64,000 nt of DNA from Malus domestica (lineage: Eukaryota > Streptophyta > Magnoliopsida > Rosales > Rosaceae), in contig NC_091672.1 of the NCBI RefSeq assembly GCF_042453785.1, forward strand, positions 6,900,501 to 6,964,500, read 5' to 3'. Under the pieces are notes generated by a model, which ran no database searches, was not told the DNA's origin, and was given only the letters and a program-made list of their open reading frames with translations. The position numbers and the translations under genes were made by a program. Of the stretch, positions 47,072 through 59,467 are shown one piece after another; the stretch's first letter is position 1, and each line of letters begins with the position of its first letter.

Positions 47072-48646
47072 CTAACGATCGTGATTAGGAGATTGAATGA
47101 CAACCCCAACACCGGCCGAGGATGAAGTACTGGAACCGTCAAAATACATCGTCCAATAGTTGTCGCGTGTTTCAACCATGCCGATTTCGACATCGGTGTC
47201 CCCAAAACCATAGGGGGAGGGGTGGTGAGCAAGGAAATCGGCCAATGCTTGGCCTTTGACAGCTTTCTGGGGCACATATTGCAAGCTAAACTCGGACAAC
47301 TTCATCGTCCACTTCCCAATTCTCCCTTTTACGATTGGCTGGGTAAGCATGTACCGGATAACGTCGGTCTGGGCAATGACTTGTGTGACCGACGGAAGCA
47401 TGTAATGCCGGAGCTTGGAGGCGGCGAAGAACACAGCAAGACAGAGCTTCTCAACGACGGAATAATTGATCTCCGGTTGATTAAGATTTCGACTGAGGTA
47501 GAAAATAGCCTGCTCTCGCCCGACATTGTTATCTTGGGCAAGGAGGCAGCCGATGGACTCTTCAGTCGCCGAGATATATAATTTGAGAGGTTTACCGCGC
47601 CGAGGTGGAACAAGGACAGGTGGTGTCGTGAGGGAGACTTTGATTTGTGTAAACGCCGCCTGATGCTCGTTCGTCCACGCAAATGTATCCGAGTCCTTAA
47701 GTTTCAAAAGCGTTGAAAACGCTTTCATTTTCCTTGCCGAGTTAGCTATAAATCGGCGGAGAAAATTTATCTTGTCGAGTAAGGACTGCAGCTGTTTCTT
47801 CGTAGTCGGGGGTGGAGCACTAATGATTGCACGTGCTTTATTTTCGTCCACTTCAATCCCACGGTGATGTACCAGGAAACCGAGAAAATTACCGGCCGAC
47901 ACACCGAATGCACATTTGGCAGGATTCATTTTGAGATTGTGTTGGCACATACGAAGGAAAGCCTGTCGGAGATCATCCATATGAGTCCGCCGTTGTTTGG
48001 ATTTAATTACAACATCGTCGATATAGACTTCAACGATGGTTCCAATTAAATCATGAAATATGGTGTTCATTGCCCGTTGGTATGTGGGGCCGACATTTTT
48101 TAGGCCGAATGGCATAACAACCCATTCATAAGTGCCGAGTGCCCCCGGGCAGCGGAAAGCAGTTTTGTGCACATCGGCTTCGGCAATGAAAATTTGGTTG
48201 TACCCGGCATGTCCATCCATAAAGGATAAGATCGCATGATTCACCGCGGCATCGATTAACAGATCTGAGATCGGCATTGTATACTCATCTTTGGGAGTTG
48301 CCAGATTCAGATTTCTGAAATCGATACAGATGCGCAGTGCACCATTCTTCTTTAAGACAGGAACGATATTCGCCAACCATTCCACATATCGAGCTGTCCG
48401 AATGAACCCGGCTTTCAAAAGTCGAACCAGTTCGTCTTTGATGCCGAGTTGCACTTCGGTCGAGAATCGACGAGGTGGCTGTCGGAAAGGTTTACATCCG
48501 GGCTTAATACGTAATTCATGCTCGACAAGAGTACGATCTAAGCCGGGCATTTCATGGTAGCTCCAAGCAAAACAATCTTTGAACTCCGTAAGCAAGGCAC
48601 GAAGTTCGTCCTTCATTTGTTGGGGAAGTAAAACACTAATAAACAA
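47072..48646 (-). pseudogene. Tat reverse transcriptase and RNase H
   Basis: Open frame of 524 codons. RT motifs: LRICIDFRNLNLATPK, MPFGLKNVGPTYQ, and catalytic VEVYIDDVVIKSK (DD intact). RNase H follows (LKLYISATEESIGCLL: the usual first Asp appears as Ala/Ser-Ala here), then the start of the second RNase H (MYFDGSSTSSSAGVGVV). It stops at a TAG at 47072-47074 in the same frame as the integrase block. Upstream a TAA near 48704 separates it from protease. Confidence 0.9.
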
Positions 48647-48896
48647 AGGCCGTGGGTCGTCGGCCGTCCCAACATTAATCTCTTCCAGGGGGTCCTTAAC
48701 TTAGGGCTGATGATCTTCGAACTCGGCCGGGGCGGCTCGAACTTTGTCAAGAGATAAGACAGGACCATTATTTCCTTCGGCAAGGAACTCGACGAGGTTA
48801 ACGCCCGAATTTGGTTGTTTAGATATAGTATACCAATGGGCCAGCAGTCGTTCCATAGTAGATGAAATCGCGGCCCTACGTTCCTCCCGATCGGTG

Positions 48897-49709
48897 TCAA
48901 ACATCGGCTTCGGGGAGAAAGTTGGCTAATCCGAGTCTCGCCGAATCCTGGTGGACAGTCTCGGCGCCAACCTTGATAGCTTTCTGAACAGAAATCCGAG
49001 TCGGTCGTCCTTCATCATTGAAGCCTTGCAAAGTAATGTAGCCGACGTGGTCATCATAATACCGTGCTTGGATCATGTTAGTTTCGAAGGGTTGGCTATC
49101 GGCCGGGTGAACAGTGACCGATTTGCCGTCCCAAAAAATGAGCACTTGATACAATGAGGAAGGAATACAACTGGTTTGGTGAATCCAGTCTCGACCAAGT
49201 AGTGCATTATACTCGGTCTTGGAATCAACCACGAAGAAGGCGGTCATGTGAGTACGACCGGTAATATTCACTGTTAACGGAAGTACACCTTTCGTTTGGG
49301 ATTTGTCGCCGACGAAACTACTCATTGTGATCCCTGACGGAATAAGTTCGTCATTAGAGCGACGTAAGGCCTTCATGATGTTCATAGGCATGATATTGAC
49401 GGTAGCTCCACAGTCGACAAAAACTTTAGAGACTGGATATTCCTCGATATGGGCCGTCACATACAATGGTTTTAAATGATGGAGGTTGGCCGATGGTGAG
49501 CGAGGAAACAATTCGGCCAAAGCTGCTTTGATATTATCATCTTTTGTTGTAGAGTCAACTTCAGCAACAGATATAAAATCAATATGGCCAGCTTCCTCGG
49601 CAACTACATCACCATCGAGGAAATTCGGCTGAGCTATGCTGGATTGAAAAGCAGCGGGTAACACATGGACCATACTGATTTCCATGTTATCCAAGACTGA
49701 TGGGCCCAT
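48897..49709 (-). pseudogene. Tat protease region
   Basis: Retropepsin-like domain: KVFVDCGATVNIMPMN (DCG active site) and YNALLGRDWIHQ. It lies between gag and RT. The open frame ends near 48897, and the spacer to RT holds stops. Confidence 0.85.
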
Positions 49710-49802
49710 CGGGTTATGATCCTCCTCGCTAGCCTCATCTCTCGTCTGGTCGGCGACTACGGCTTCCGTTGTTGTCAGAGTTGGACAAAGAGACTCTTCT
49801 GC

Positions 49803-50846
49803 TCATTCTTCAATGGTTTGATCCTGCGGTGCTGCTTCGGCAGCTTGTTGGTTCTGCGTGATTGCCTCAAGTGAGGTTAAGATCGACAGTGTGCTTGGGG
49901 TCAAGATCCGAGCCTGCTCCTGGTAGTGTATTCGGGCATCCCTGGTGTCGAGATAAGCATCCAATCGCGCAACACGTGCTATTTCATCGGTCGTAAGGCC
50001 GAAGAGAGAAACAGCCGAAAATACTTCGAAGTGATATCGTAAATACTGAAGGTCCTCCATTGAGAAAGGAAGGTCGGTTGCATCGATATCAATGTATGGG
50101 TCGACTTCAAATCCAAGGACACGAGCTTCTCGTATGTGCTGGAACCTTGCTTTCAATCCTAGGTCTGAGGTCTTCTGAATGATTCGCTCGGCATCAGGAC
50201 AAGTCAGGACTAGATCAATTGTATCCTGACATGCCTTCGGCAAACCATACAGATCATTGGCCGAATGTTTCTTATGAAATTCTCGCATGTATTCCAAAGT
50301 CTCCTCGAGGAACGGTGGGTGCAAATTCCGTCGAATTTTGATCAAAGGTTCTTGTATGGCCGGCGGGGCTAATTTGCTTTCGGCCTCTTGCCTGAAATGC
50401 TCGAGGCGTGCCTTCATCTCCCCCGGCCGAAGAAGAAGTTTGATTCGTTTATCAGCCTCTTCGAATGTGGTTTCGACATCTCGGTTGACTAGCCGTTTCC
50501 CTTGAACCAACTCTGTCATAATAGCTGGAGGTGGTCGTTCATCATCAGTAACAATTGTGTCCTTCGGCCGCCATTGAGGGACCGAAGTTTCTTGGGCCGC
50601 TTATCGGCGAGCCATGCAATCTCTCCTTTGGTGCCGGCGTTTCTGGGATTTGGACAGTGCGGTGTAGACGCCTTTCGAAGAATGATATGTATACCAACGT
50701 TGATTGTTAGGTTTGGGAGGTTTGAAAGTTTTTTGGCTCCGCGATGATTCTGAACTGCTAGAATTACGTTTATAGTAGTCCTTGTCATAAAATGAAGCAT
50801 CAAAATCAAGGCGCCGCCGGACTGAGGGTGCCTCTTCCATCCTCAC
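49803..50846 (-). pseudogene. Tat gag-pol spacer region
   Basis: Two overlapping open frames (50846-50601 and 50519-49803) encode charged, helix-prone sequence (ADKRIKLLLRPGEMKARLEHF, then FQHIREARVLGFEVDP). No domain recognised. The position between the gag knuckle and protease is usual for long Tat elements. Confidence 0.55.
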
Positions 50847-50903
50847 TTTAGGACCGAGCCTATAAAAAACCCCTTGATGTTGGCCTACGTTGGCAACCTT
50901 TTG

Positions 50904-52815
50904 CTAGGTTGCGGCTGTAGGTCGTTCTGTTATAAGCGAAGAGAGCTTCTCCTCTGGCTCATTGCCGACCTTTGCTTTACATTTACTGCACAAAACCGCT
51001 GTCCCACTGTCTTCATCGGTGGTATAATCCATCATAGGTTTGACAATAGCAGGTCCCGTTAAAGCTGTTGGTGGTTTGTTTGAACGAAAATCGGCCATGA
51101 AACGTGACCGAGAATTCTGATTCCGAAAGCGTTGCGTCGTAACATCTTCGGCCTTCCCTTTACCTTTGTCTTTAGGTAGGCACGCATCGACCATATTTAC
51201 TGTTGCTGTGGGGAACGGGTCAGTATCAACACTCATCTTCTTCTCTGGAAATTTCAGTTTGCCATTATCAATCCAGCTTTGGACGTTGTCTCGAAACACG
51301 ACACAATTGTTTGTCGTGTGTTTGCTTGAATTGTGGTATTTGCAATATATCTTTCCTTTAAGCTCTTCGGCCTTGGGATTGTTGTGCCCAAGCCGAAGTT
51401 TGATGATCCTTGCTGATAACAGTTGATAAAAAATTGCATCGGCTTTTGTAATATCAAAAGTATAAACTTTCGACGGTTTCAGTGCTCCTTCAGTAGCCGA
51501 GCGGGTTTTGACTTCCTTAGAGTCAACTTGAGTCAGTGCCTTGCAGACGTATGGCTTATCTATCACTATCTCAGCTGCATCCACACTAACGCATTCATCC
51601 TCGGTTGATGCATAATTGACAGTAGGATTCTTGTAAATCGTCCCCCGAGATGGAGCTTTCGAAATCTTTTCCTCGCGGAGCAAATAATCATACTGCTCGA
51701 CATGTTGGGCTAATTCGTACATATCCCGAAAGTTTGCCCCCAAGAATTTCTTTTTGTATTCGACGTCAAGACCGTTCAGAGCAAGTCTGACGAATTCAAC
51801 TTCGGGGAGAGGCACTCGGCACCAATTCCTAGCTGATTTGAATTTAGTAAGATAATCCATTGGTGACTCGTCGGACGCCTAAGCCATCTTTGTTAGTGAG
51901 GATACTGACATTTCCATTCCCGGCCGATAAAACTGCTCATGAAATTTCTCGACCAACTCCTCCCAACTCTGGACGGAGTTCGGTGGGAGGTTAATATACC
52001 AAGGGTGCGTTTGGTACGTGAGACGGGACGGGACGGAACGGGACGAGGCGTTCCGTCCCGCGTTTGGTGCGTCAAAAATGGGTGGAACGGGCTGTTCCAT
52101 GGGACAGATTTTAGGTCTTTTTGCGTCCCACCTCCACCCCTTGGAACGGGTTTGTTCCACGTCTGTGGAACACAATGTTTTACCATTTTAAGACAAATAT
52201 ACCCCATGTCTTTTTCAAAAATTACACATTCGTTCCGTCCCGTCCCGTCCCGTTCCATCCCGTCTGCGTACCAAACGCACCCCAAGCGAACGCTGAGCCG
52301 GTCAACGAAAAATTGAAAAGTCGCAGCTTGTGAAAGTCACTATTAACGTCTCCGCATTGTGCGGTGAAGCGAGCTACATGTTCTAACGAGGATAAGGATG
52401 ATTCTCCGGCAAAAAGGCTAAAATCCGGGATCTTGAAACCTCTAGGGTATTCGACCTGTTCCACGTAAGCTGGATACGGGTGTATAAACTTAGGGAACTT
52501 CGGCCCTTTCTTCATGGCCGAATCGATCATTCGTTGAACTTCGATCATATCGACTGGCGTTACTTCCACTCTCTGGTCGGATCCGTCTGACCTACTATTG
52601 GACCCTCCTCATTTTTCCAATTGAAGTGGCCTGAGCCGAGCAGGAATTGGCTCGGCCGGTGCACTTGATAATAGATTATTCCTCGGCGGCAAATGCTGGG
52701 CAAGATCGAAAGTTCTACCATCGCTGACCTTACTAACCAGTATTTCGAGTAATCTGGTTTGTGCTTCACTGGAATTGCGTATCACGTCATGAAGCTTATC
52801 GATTCCTCGACTCAA
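50904..52815 (-). pseudogene. Tat gag, split by a MITE
   Basis: From right: leader-proximal helix (MSRGIDKLHDVIRNSSE, 52815-52609), then PKFIHPYPAYVEQ and the gag core up to SAFAW at about 52286. Next is the MITE (52003-52282), then YINLPPNSVQSWEELVEKF resuming at 51999. After a stop near 51884, 51860-50904 continues with a Cys/His motif (YCKYHNSSKHTTNNC). At least two frame changes plus the insertion make it dead. Confidence 0.88.
52003..52282. mobile_element. MITE inserted in Tat gag, 280 bp
   Basis: Ends GGGTGCGTTTGGTACG and CGTACCAAACGCACCC are exact inverted repeats for 15-16 bp, followed by GGGACGG-rich subterminal repeats in both directions. CAA flanks both sides (52000-52002 and 52283-52285), a 3 bp duplication. 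The gag reading frame continues across it. PIF/Harbinger-like by ends; superfamily uncertain. Confidence 0.85.
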
Positions 52816-53191
52816 TGTCTGTTCAACCGTCCGAGATTGCTCGTCAAGCCGTTTTCGAAGAAACGACCTTGTGGGTGGATCAGATCCTTCGCCACCATCT
52901 TCATCACAATCTTCTATTACTCCTTCATTGAGAACGCAAGTGTTCCTGTCGGGAATTTCAAGACTGCGAACCTGACCGCCAAGATTAACTTCCCTCTATC
53001 AGCGAGTTGCGCTCGTGGACTCAGGTGTCACGGCGCTGATGGGATTCTGCGCTTGTGGCACATGGTGTCCTATGTTCTGATTTGGTAGATCGGCTGTCGA
53101 CTTTCCCATAGCTGTTTTCTTTTTTACCGATCGTGTTTCAATTGGCATGAACTTCGTAGTTTAGCACTGGGTCCCACTGGGCGTGCCAAAA
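52816..53191 (-). other. Tat leader and primer-binding region
   Basis: Non-coding leader between gag and the 5' LTR. Next to the LTR, after CATTT, the minus strand reads TGGCACGCCCAGTGGGACC (53172-53190), at the PBS position. I do not assign the tRNA. Confidence 0.6.
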
Positions 53192-54326
53192 TGTTGACCC
53201 TAAAAACTACCAAGCCTACGTGGCGCGCAGACCGAGTAATCTATAAGTTAACTACATCCTTCGGTGAATGCGGGGCGTGCCAACTCGTCGGCTGAGCTCG
53301 ACCGAGGAGTAAAATTTGTTGATGTTGCGTTGGGTGCGCGGCTGACTTCTGCGTCTTGCGATTGCGGCAAAGAAAGGAACACGTCTCGGCCTCTTGGGCT
53401 CTCGAACCTGAAGACAAGGTTACTATTCTTACGAAGTTCACGAGTCGTCGTCGGATTCGGTCACAGTGATGTTATTCGTCAGAGTAAACTCACGCCGAAT
53501 CGACACCAGAGTGTAAGGGCACAAATACTCAAAGCAAATATAAGTTTTAATGGTGAACGTGGTTCGGCCGTCCGAATGCCAAACTCTAAATCCCACTTGG
53601 GAATATCCAATCATAAAATAACTCGGCGAGCAAAGCGCCGAGCTCGATATACCGTAACACCTCACTTCGCCGAGAAGGCTAATGAGATGACCTCAATCAA
53701 TAAGGATCCGGAAATCCTCCTCGACCGAGACTTGGATAGGTAATCAACCGTTCTCGCCGCAGTGCTGTTGATGCCAACGGAAGATACTGCGAGATCGACT
53801 GATTCTACGGTGACAGAGCTATCTATGCCAACTTAAGATATCACTGGTTGCTTCCACAGTGCTGTTGATGCCAACGGAAGATGTGTCAGCGAAAAAGAAA
53901 GAAAAAAATCTCAAGTTGTTGAGAGTTTGCGCAGGGCGGTTTTGTATTGATTTGCAGGGGGCTTGAATGATGCACAACCTCTTCTATTTATAGCAACGGC
54001 TCCCCCCAAGGTCGAGTTAAAACCCTACTCGGACTAGGTCTTCTTCTCCTGATCAGCACCAACTCGACCATTCCTATTTTCACTAGGATTGTGAACCTAG
54101 TCCTTAACCGAGCCGGATTCGCTTCCGGGTCATTAATCCTACCGAGACTCCCTATTGCACTAGGACTCGACTTGTCTTGTGTTGTGACCTAGCCGACCTA
54201 GGTTTAGAGGCCCATGTGCTGAACGATCCATGGCATTCTTATCGCAAGGCCTTCCGGGTCGAGAATGATTCTATACTCGGCCCAAACTATTATTTTGGGC
54301 CCAAACTATTATTTTGGGCCCAAACA
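53192..54326 (-). repeat. 5' LTR of the Tat element
   Basis: Plus strand begins TGTTGACCC and ends GGGCCCAAACA, followed by GTTGC. Contains an A-run and a GATGCCAACGGAAGA repeat present twice (53770 and 53868), both also in the sister LTR. Open frames inside are LTR sequence. Confidence 0.92.
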
Positions 54327-54331
54327 GTTGC

Positions 54332-57300
54332 ACAACATGGTTTTGACTCTCATCTCGTCCATCTAAAGCCATCTTCATCATCATCATCTCATCATCATCT
54401 TTTCATCATCATAATCATCATCATCTCTCTCTTTTCCCCATCTAAAATTACCATCATCTTCTCTATCTCTCTTTTCCATAAAAAAAAAAGGGAAGTATTG
54501 CACTCTAAAAATCACACTGTACACTCCTCACAAGTGTATTTTTATTTCAAAATATAGAAAGTTAGGAGTGTAGAATGATAATTTTGGAGTGCTAATAACA
54601 ATTCCCAAAAAAAATTGTAGGAAAATATTTTCCTGATGTTGGTTTTGTGTTCGGATGGATAATGATCAAAGTTGGGTCCATAATTGAAGCAATGAGAATT
54701 TCAATTTGATTGCATCTATGTTCAATTTTTTAATTTCATATTTCATTTATTTCTTTCCAAATTTCTTTCAATTTTTTTTTTCCACAATCGAGTTTAGTTT
54801 CCAAATATCGTTCAATTTATTTTTCAAACTTTTCTTTTTCTTTTTCAATTTTTTTTTGTGTGTGGGAGACGAGAAGCTCGAAATTCTTTCATCAATATAT
54901 TTTTGGTTTTGAATCCTAACCTAGTTGAGTTATCTACACACCACACACTGAACAAATATCCCAAGCCTATCCATACCAATTTTTTAGCCTAACCAATCCG
55001 AAATGGACCCTTAGGGTTGAAGTTGTATTCTGCTCACACCATCAAAGGTATTCTCGTCATATTGAGCTCATAATTCACATAGCACACTTTGATTGGGCTT
55101 AAATTCCGTAAAACCTATAATTATTTTTCATAAACAACATGAAAGCAATTGAGATGTCTTAAATTTCTTCATCATGCCCTTCATGCCTTTAATACGTGAT
55201 TAGTGGATAAAACATAAAAGCTAGACTATTGATAATTAGGTAACTTTTGATTTACGGTAAAGATTTATTAGGCATTGCAAACGGTACGAGTGCCATTTGC
55301 AAGGCCATGAATTCTCTATGTAGAGAGGACAAATCCCATAAACGCACAAACCCCATTAAATAAGGGATTTGAGTTTCCATACTTCATAGATCTTATGTGC
55401 AATTTAGTTAATTGACAGACACGTACATGGCCTAGGAGTTTATTAGTATTGGGCTCTATGGCCAACTTTGATAGAGAAGGGGCTCCAACATGGTTGCACT
55501 AAAAACAAAAAAAAAAGGTCTTTGTGTACTAATTAAGAACACAAATGAGGGGTTTGTGTCTTTGTGAACACTAATAAAGTGAAACAATGCACATTCAATA
55601 TAGGGCACCAATATAAAAAATAATGGACACAAATACATTATTGGGCACGGAAAACCAAGCAAAGTGGGATATTAACCTTTGGTATGACAACTTTTTGATT
55701 GAACATGGACACGAAAGGACTTTTGTGTGTATACATAGGCTTCATATGCACAATTGTATGTGTCCTACTTTATCATTGTAGACATAAAACCTTATTTTGT
55801 GTGTACACATGTGAACGGCACGTTCCAAATAAATTTTATTAATTAAATATATATAAATGTGTGGTCACAATGGCTTTTGTGCGTTTACACAAGCTACCCA
55901 CTTCTATTTAACATATATGTTTCTCACAGGTTAGTACACTATCACGAACCTCTCTTCCATCTTCAAATTCTCTACATTTTTTTTTCAGAAATAATGAAGC
56001 CCAATTTTTTTATTTTTTTTTTTGTAATCAATTATTCAATCACGAGTTAAGAAATCCAAAGTCATCTACTAGTTTAACCACTTTAGATAGTAGAATGATA
56101 CATGAACTTTTAGCTCAAAACAATGATTTTGCCCTTAACATCATGACCAGACCACACTTGACTTTAAAGGGCTAAACGTTTGCCTGCGCTATATGTCCTA
56201 GGCCTTTAGGCTCATACATATATCAAGGCATCCTCCAGGCCCATGATATCTCACTCTTGCCACTATGACTTCCCCGGCTCAAGAAGGCCTCCTTGGATGT
56301 CCTTCCGCTAGCTTCTTGCGAAGTGTGATCTGCAATACGCTAGCATAACATATCGGTCTGCTTAACATGGCATGCGGCTTCACCCTCTAGCTACCTCTGA
56401 GGAGTCTTTCCTATAAATAGCCAAGTCAAACAAGGAGATCGATAATTACCATTTACTACTTAGAATTCTCTTTGTTCTTGTTTCTCTCAAAACATTTCTA
56501 ACATAGGCATCGACTGCCTTTGACAGACACCCTTCTATTTTTTTATCGAGTGTTCGTCAATTAGGCTAACAACATAATTTGTTTTGTATGTGTTCTTCCG
56601 TCAATCCAGCCTTGGATGGAATTTGCATCGACAATAAGCTATACCATTTATACATGTAAATTCATTAGTTAGAGATGTGAGTTTTTGGAAGCAAACATAA
56701 TGTATTTCATGTTTGACCTACTCTAAGGGTAAGCGACTATATTTAGGCATTTAGGTACTTACTGAAAGTGCTTAGGAAAAATGAGTTCAAGAGTCCTTGA
56801 TCCCTTTCTTGAGTTTCAAACTCCAAATGGGAAAACGTAACTTTGTAAGAGAAATGTTTGAGATAATTGACAATCAACCCAAATTTTAAAGTTGAGTTTT
56901 GATTTCTTTGTGCTTCTAAACAGGTGAGCAAGGAGTGTTATTTATAACTCAAACTTTGGTTTGAAATGACCTAGAAATTGCTTGTTGGGAGTCAAGTTTG
57001 GTTGAGTTGATAGGTTATGACTTAAAACAATTAAGGCAAAGAATGTAGCTGGCCATGCTTAAGCAGATACTTTATTTGTTAATCTCATTACAAAATCGAT
57101 CTTAGAATCTCCTAATTTTAATTTAGGGATGAAACTAGCAAGGGCGTTTTAGTAAAAAATCCTGAAACTTTCCAAAATGGCTAACAATAATTTCTAGACA
57201 ACAAAAGCATATTCTTAGCTAGATAAGAGGCATGTTCTAAGAAAATTTTAATTACAAAAAATATGTAAATCAAATAAAATAAAAAAAATTAGAACATGAT

Positions 57301-57587
57301 GAAGGCATTTTGGTCTTTTTTTCTAAAGTTCGTTTTTCCACTTCTTTAACATTTGGAACTTCAACACAAATATAGAGTAATCTTAGGAAGACTAAATTTG
57401 TAGACAAATTTTTGAAAACTAAATGACATGAAGGTTAATAATTGATTTATTACTTAAACGTTGATAAACGTACTTATTTTTATTGATGACACATCATTTA
57501 GTTTGTAAATTTAGTCTCCTTAGCATTACCCTAATATGTAATATGATTTTAAAACTAACAATTGTTTCTAGAAGTATAACTAAAACT
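54332..57587. other. Gene-free region with a microsatellite and a possible CACTA end
   Basis: Starts with a (CAT/ATC)n-rich tract at 54371-54425, then T-rich and AT-rich DNA. At 55497 CACTAAAAAC followed by an A-run and GTCTTTGTG-type subterminal repeats up to about 55870 resembles a CACTA terminus, but no TAGTG partner was found. No coding region is supported. Confidence 0.4.
54371..54425. repeat. CAT/ATC microsatellite
   Basis: Imperfect trinucleotide run with interspersed CTC and TTT, just right of the Tat element. Confidence 0.9.
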
Positions 57588-57755
57588 AGGGTAAATTACA
57601 CAAAACTACCTCAATTATGGGTCGAACCACAATCTTATACCTCATGTTTTAATAATTACAATGTCATACCTCATTTTACGAATTTATTGCAATGTCAAAC
57701 CTTCGTTAGTTTTTCTATCAATTTCTCGGTTAAATACTGATGTGACTGAAGGTGG
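57588..57755. repeat. Dispersed repeat, copy 2 (also at 11,534)
   Basis: Same series of phrases as 11534-11694: ACTACCTCAATTATGGGTC, TTGCAATGTCAAACCTTCGT, TTAAATACTGATGTG. Diverged; no ends identified. Confidence 0.65.
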
Positions 57756-58920
57756 CCCACTCTCTAGCCCAATTGGATTAAAAAATTAATTAATTATTAA
57801 AAATTAAAAATAAAATCATTTAAATATTTTTATAAAAAAAAAGTGGGAACCACCCCTACAAACCCATCACCCTCACCATTCTTTCTCAATTTATTCTACA
57901 AAATTTAGTCTCCTTAGTATTACACTACCATAATATATTTATATTAAGGGACGAAGATTTGAGCTAAATAATAAAATAGGATAGTCATAATGTTTAATAT
58001 CAGACTCTCTATCTACGTAAGCCAAATTTAAACTGTTCAACATATAAATAAAAAAGAATATCATTAAACTAGAACTGCATAATACAAGATATTTTATTAA
58101 CTTCAATTAACAAACTTGTTGATCTATGTAAACAACCACCTTATTCTATGGTCTTGTTAAACTGTAAAAGCCCATAGAAAGTTCCAAACTAGGTCTTGTG
58201 ATCGGGCCCAAACAAAGCCACCTGAACTTAACCCACCAATTGACAACTAATCAGAACGCATGGAAGGATCCCACAATGACCACCACCTCCCCATGCTTAA
58301 ATAGTCCGACAGGGAATCCAAAGGGCACATTCTGAAAAGACATCTCATCAATTCTTTCGATCTTACCATTGTTTTCATATATAATATAATATAATATAAT
58401 AATAATATGGTAAATATTTCCCAAATGGGGCAAAATATTATTTATCCAATCATGTGGAAAGTAACATTTTAATTGTTTTAATTACATAAAGCTTTTTGTT
58501 CAAAAAGAAAAACTTTACTAAAACTGTGAAAAAGCACAACACCACAAATTAAGATTTAAAATTTTGGGATTTTATCCTGGTTGTTGTTTTTTACTATTTT
58601 AAAAAGAATACCACGCAAAAATATTAATTTGAGGTTTAAGAATAACATGATAATTGTATACATTGGTTAAGCCGATTGGTAAGACTAGTGTGTTCATTCA
58701 TGTGCTAGAGTCCTTTTTGTTGGTGATAGTTATATAGAACTTTTGCCTTAATAACCTAAATAATATTTTGGCTAATTTCTATGATTGCTCACATTCTATT
58801 ATAGTACGAGAACATGCTATCCTTCGTCTCAATCAATGAGAATTTCTAGCACGCTGATGGCTGGACCAACAAGGCCGTAAGCAGCACTCACAAGATCGCT
58901 GGCTAGCCTGATTTGTTTTG
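57756..58920. other. Gene-free AT-rich stretch
   Basis: A TATAATATAATATAA simple repeat at 58377-58403. No coding region or structured repeat recognised. Confidence 0.45.
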
Positions 58921-58929
58921 CTCACTCTA

Positions 58930-59142
58930 GGAAAAGGATCCTCGTCGATCCTTTTTCTAGGAATTCTAAGGATCTGGTGATCGTGGCTATTCATCGTACA
59001 TCATTCGTTAGAAATCATTTAAAATTTAAAATTAAATATAAATAGTACTTAACAAAAACTGACCGTACGATGTACAATGAACGGTCACGATCATAAGATC
59101 TCCGGAATCTCTAGAAAAAGAATCCGGCGAGGATCCTTCTCC
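58930..59142. mobile_element. MULE-like MITE with 9 bp target duplication
   Basis: Left end GGAAAAGGATCCTCG and reverse-complemented right end GGAGAAGGATCCTCG match, and the inverted homology continues for about 80 bp per arm, leaving a short AT-rich centre. Flanks are identical CTCACTCTA at 58921-58929 and 59143-59151. A 9 bp duplication with long terminal inverted repeats is typical of Mutator-like elements. Confidence 0.87.
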
Positions 59143-59467
59143 CTCACTCTATCCCACCTATTGTCCCACCTCTTGTGTGCATTATCACATAAAAATTACT
59201 CAACATTGACATTTGCGTTATGCATGCACATTATTCTTACATTCTGTTGAATTAATTAATAACCCTCATCTCAAATCATCTTGTAAACCACAAAAAAAAA
59301 AAAAAATTAATTATATTGTTCTGTAAAAAGGAAAAGAAAAACAGTATTCCTAATTCCTATCACAAAACCATATGCGGACACACGTGCGAGGTCCGACAAC
59401 AGTCCTACACACGCTTGACCCGTTCGTTTTCCAACCTCAACTCGAAACCGAATCCTAGCTGGTTTCT

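Larger units (their letters stand above)
40154..54326 (-). mobile_element. Tat-lineage Ty3/gypsy retrotransposon with antisense PMD gene, 14.17 kb
   Basis: LTRs at 40154-41272 and 53192-54326 in the same orientation. Target duplications are near-identical: GTTGT (40149-40153) and GTTGC (54327-54331). In element sense (right to left): 5' LTR, PBS-like site, gag, protease, RT, RNase H, a second archaeal-type RNase H, integrase, an opposite-strand PMD gene, PPT, 3' LTR. LTR ends read TGTTTGGGCCC and GGGTCAACA in element sense. The dual RNase H is the hallmark of Tat-type elements. LTRs differ by only a few percent by eye, so it is younger than the element at 18.5 kb. Stops are few in pol, more in gag. 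Confidence 0.92.

Noticed and set aside
53264..53743. 159-codon ORF
   Set aside because: It lies inside the Tat LTR, and the homologous region of the other LTR does not keep the frame.
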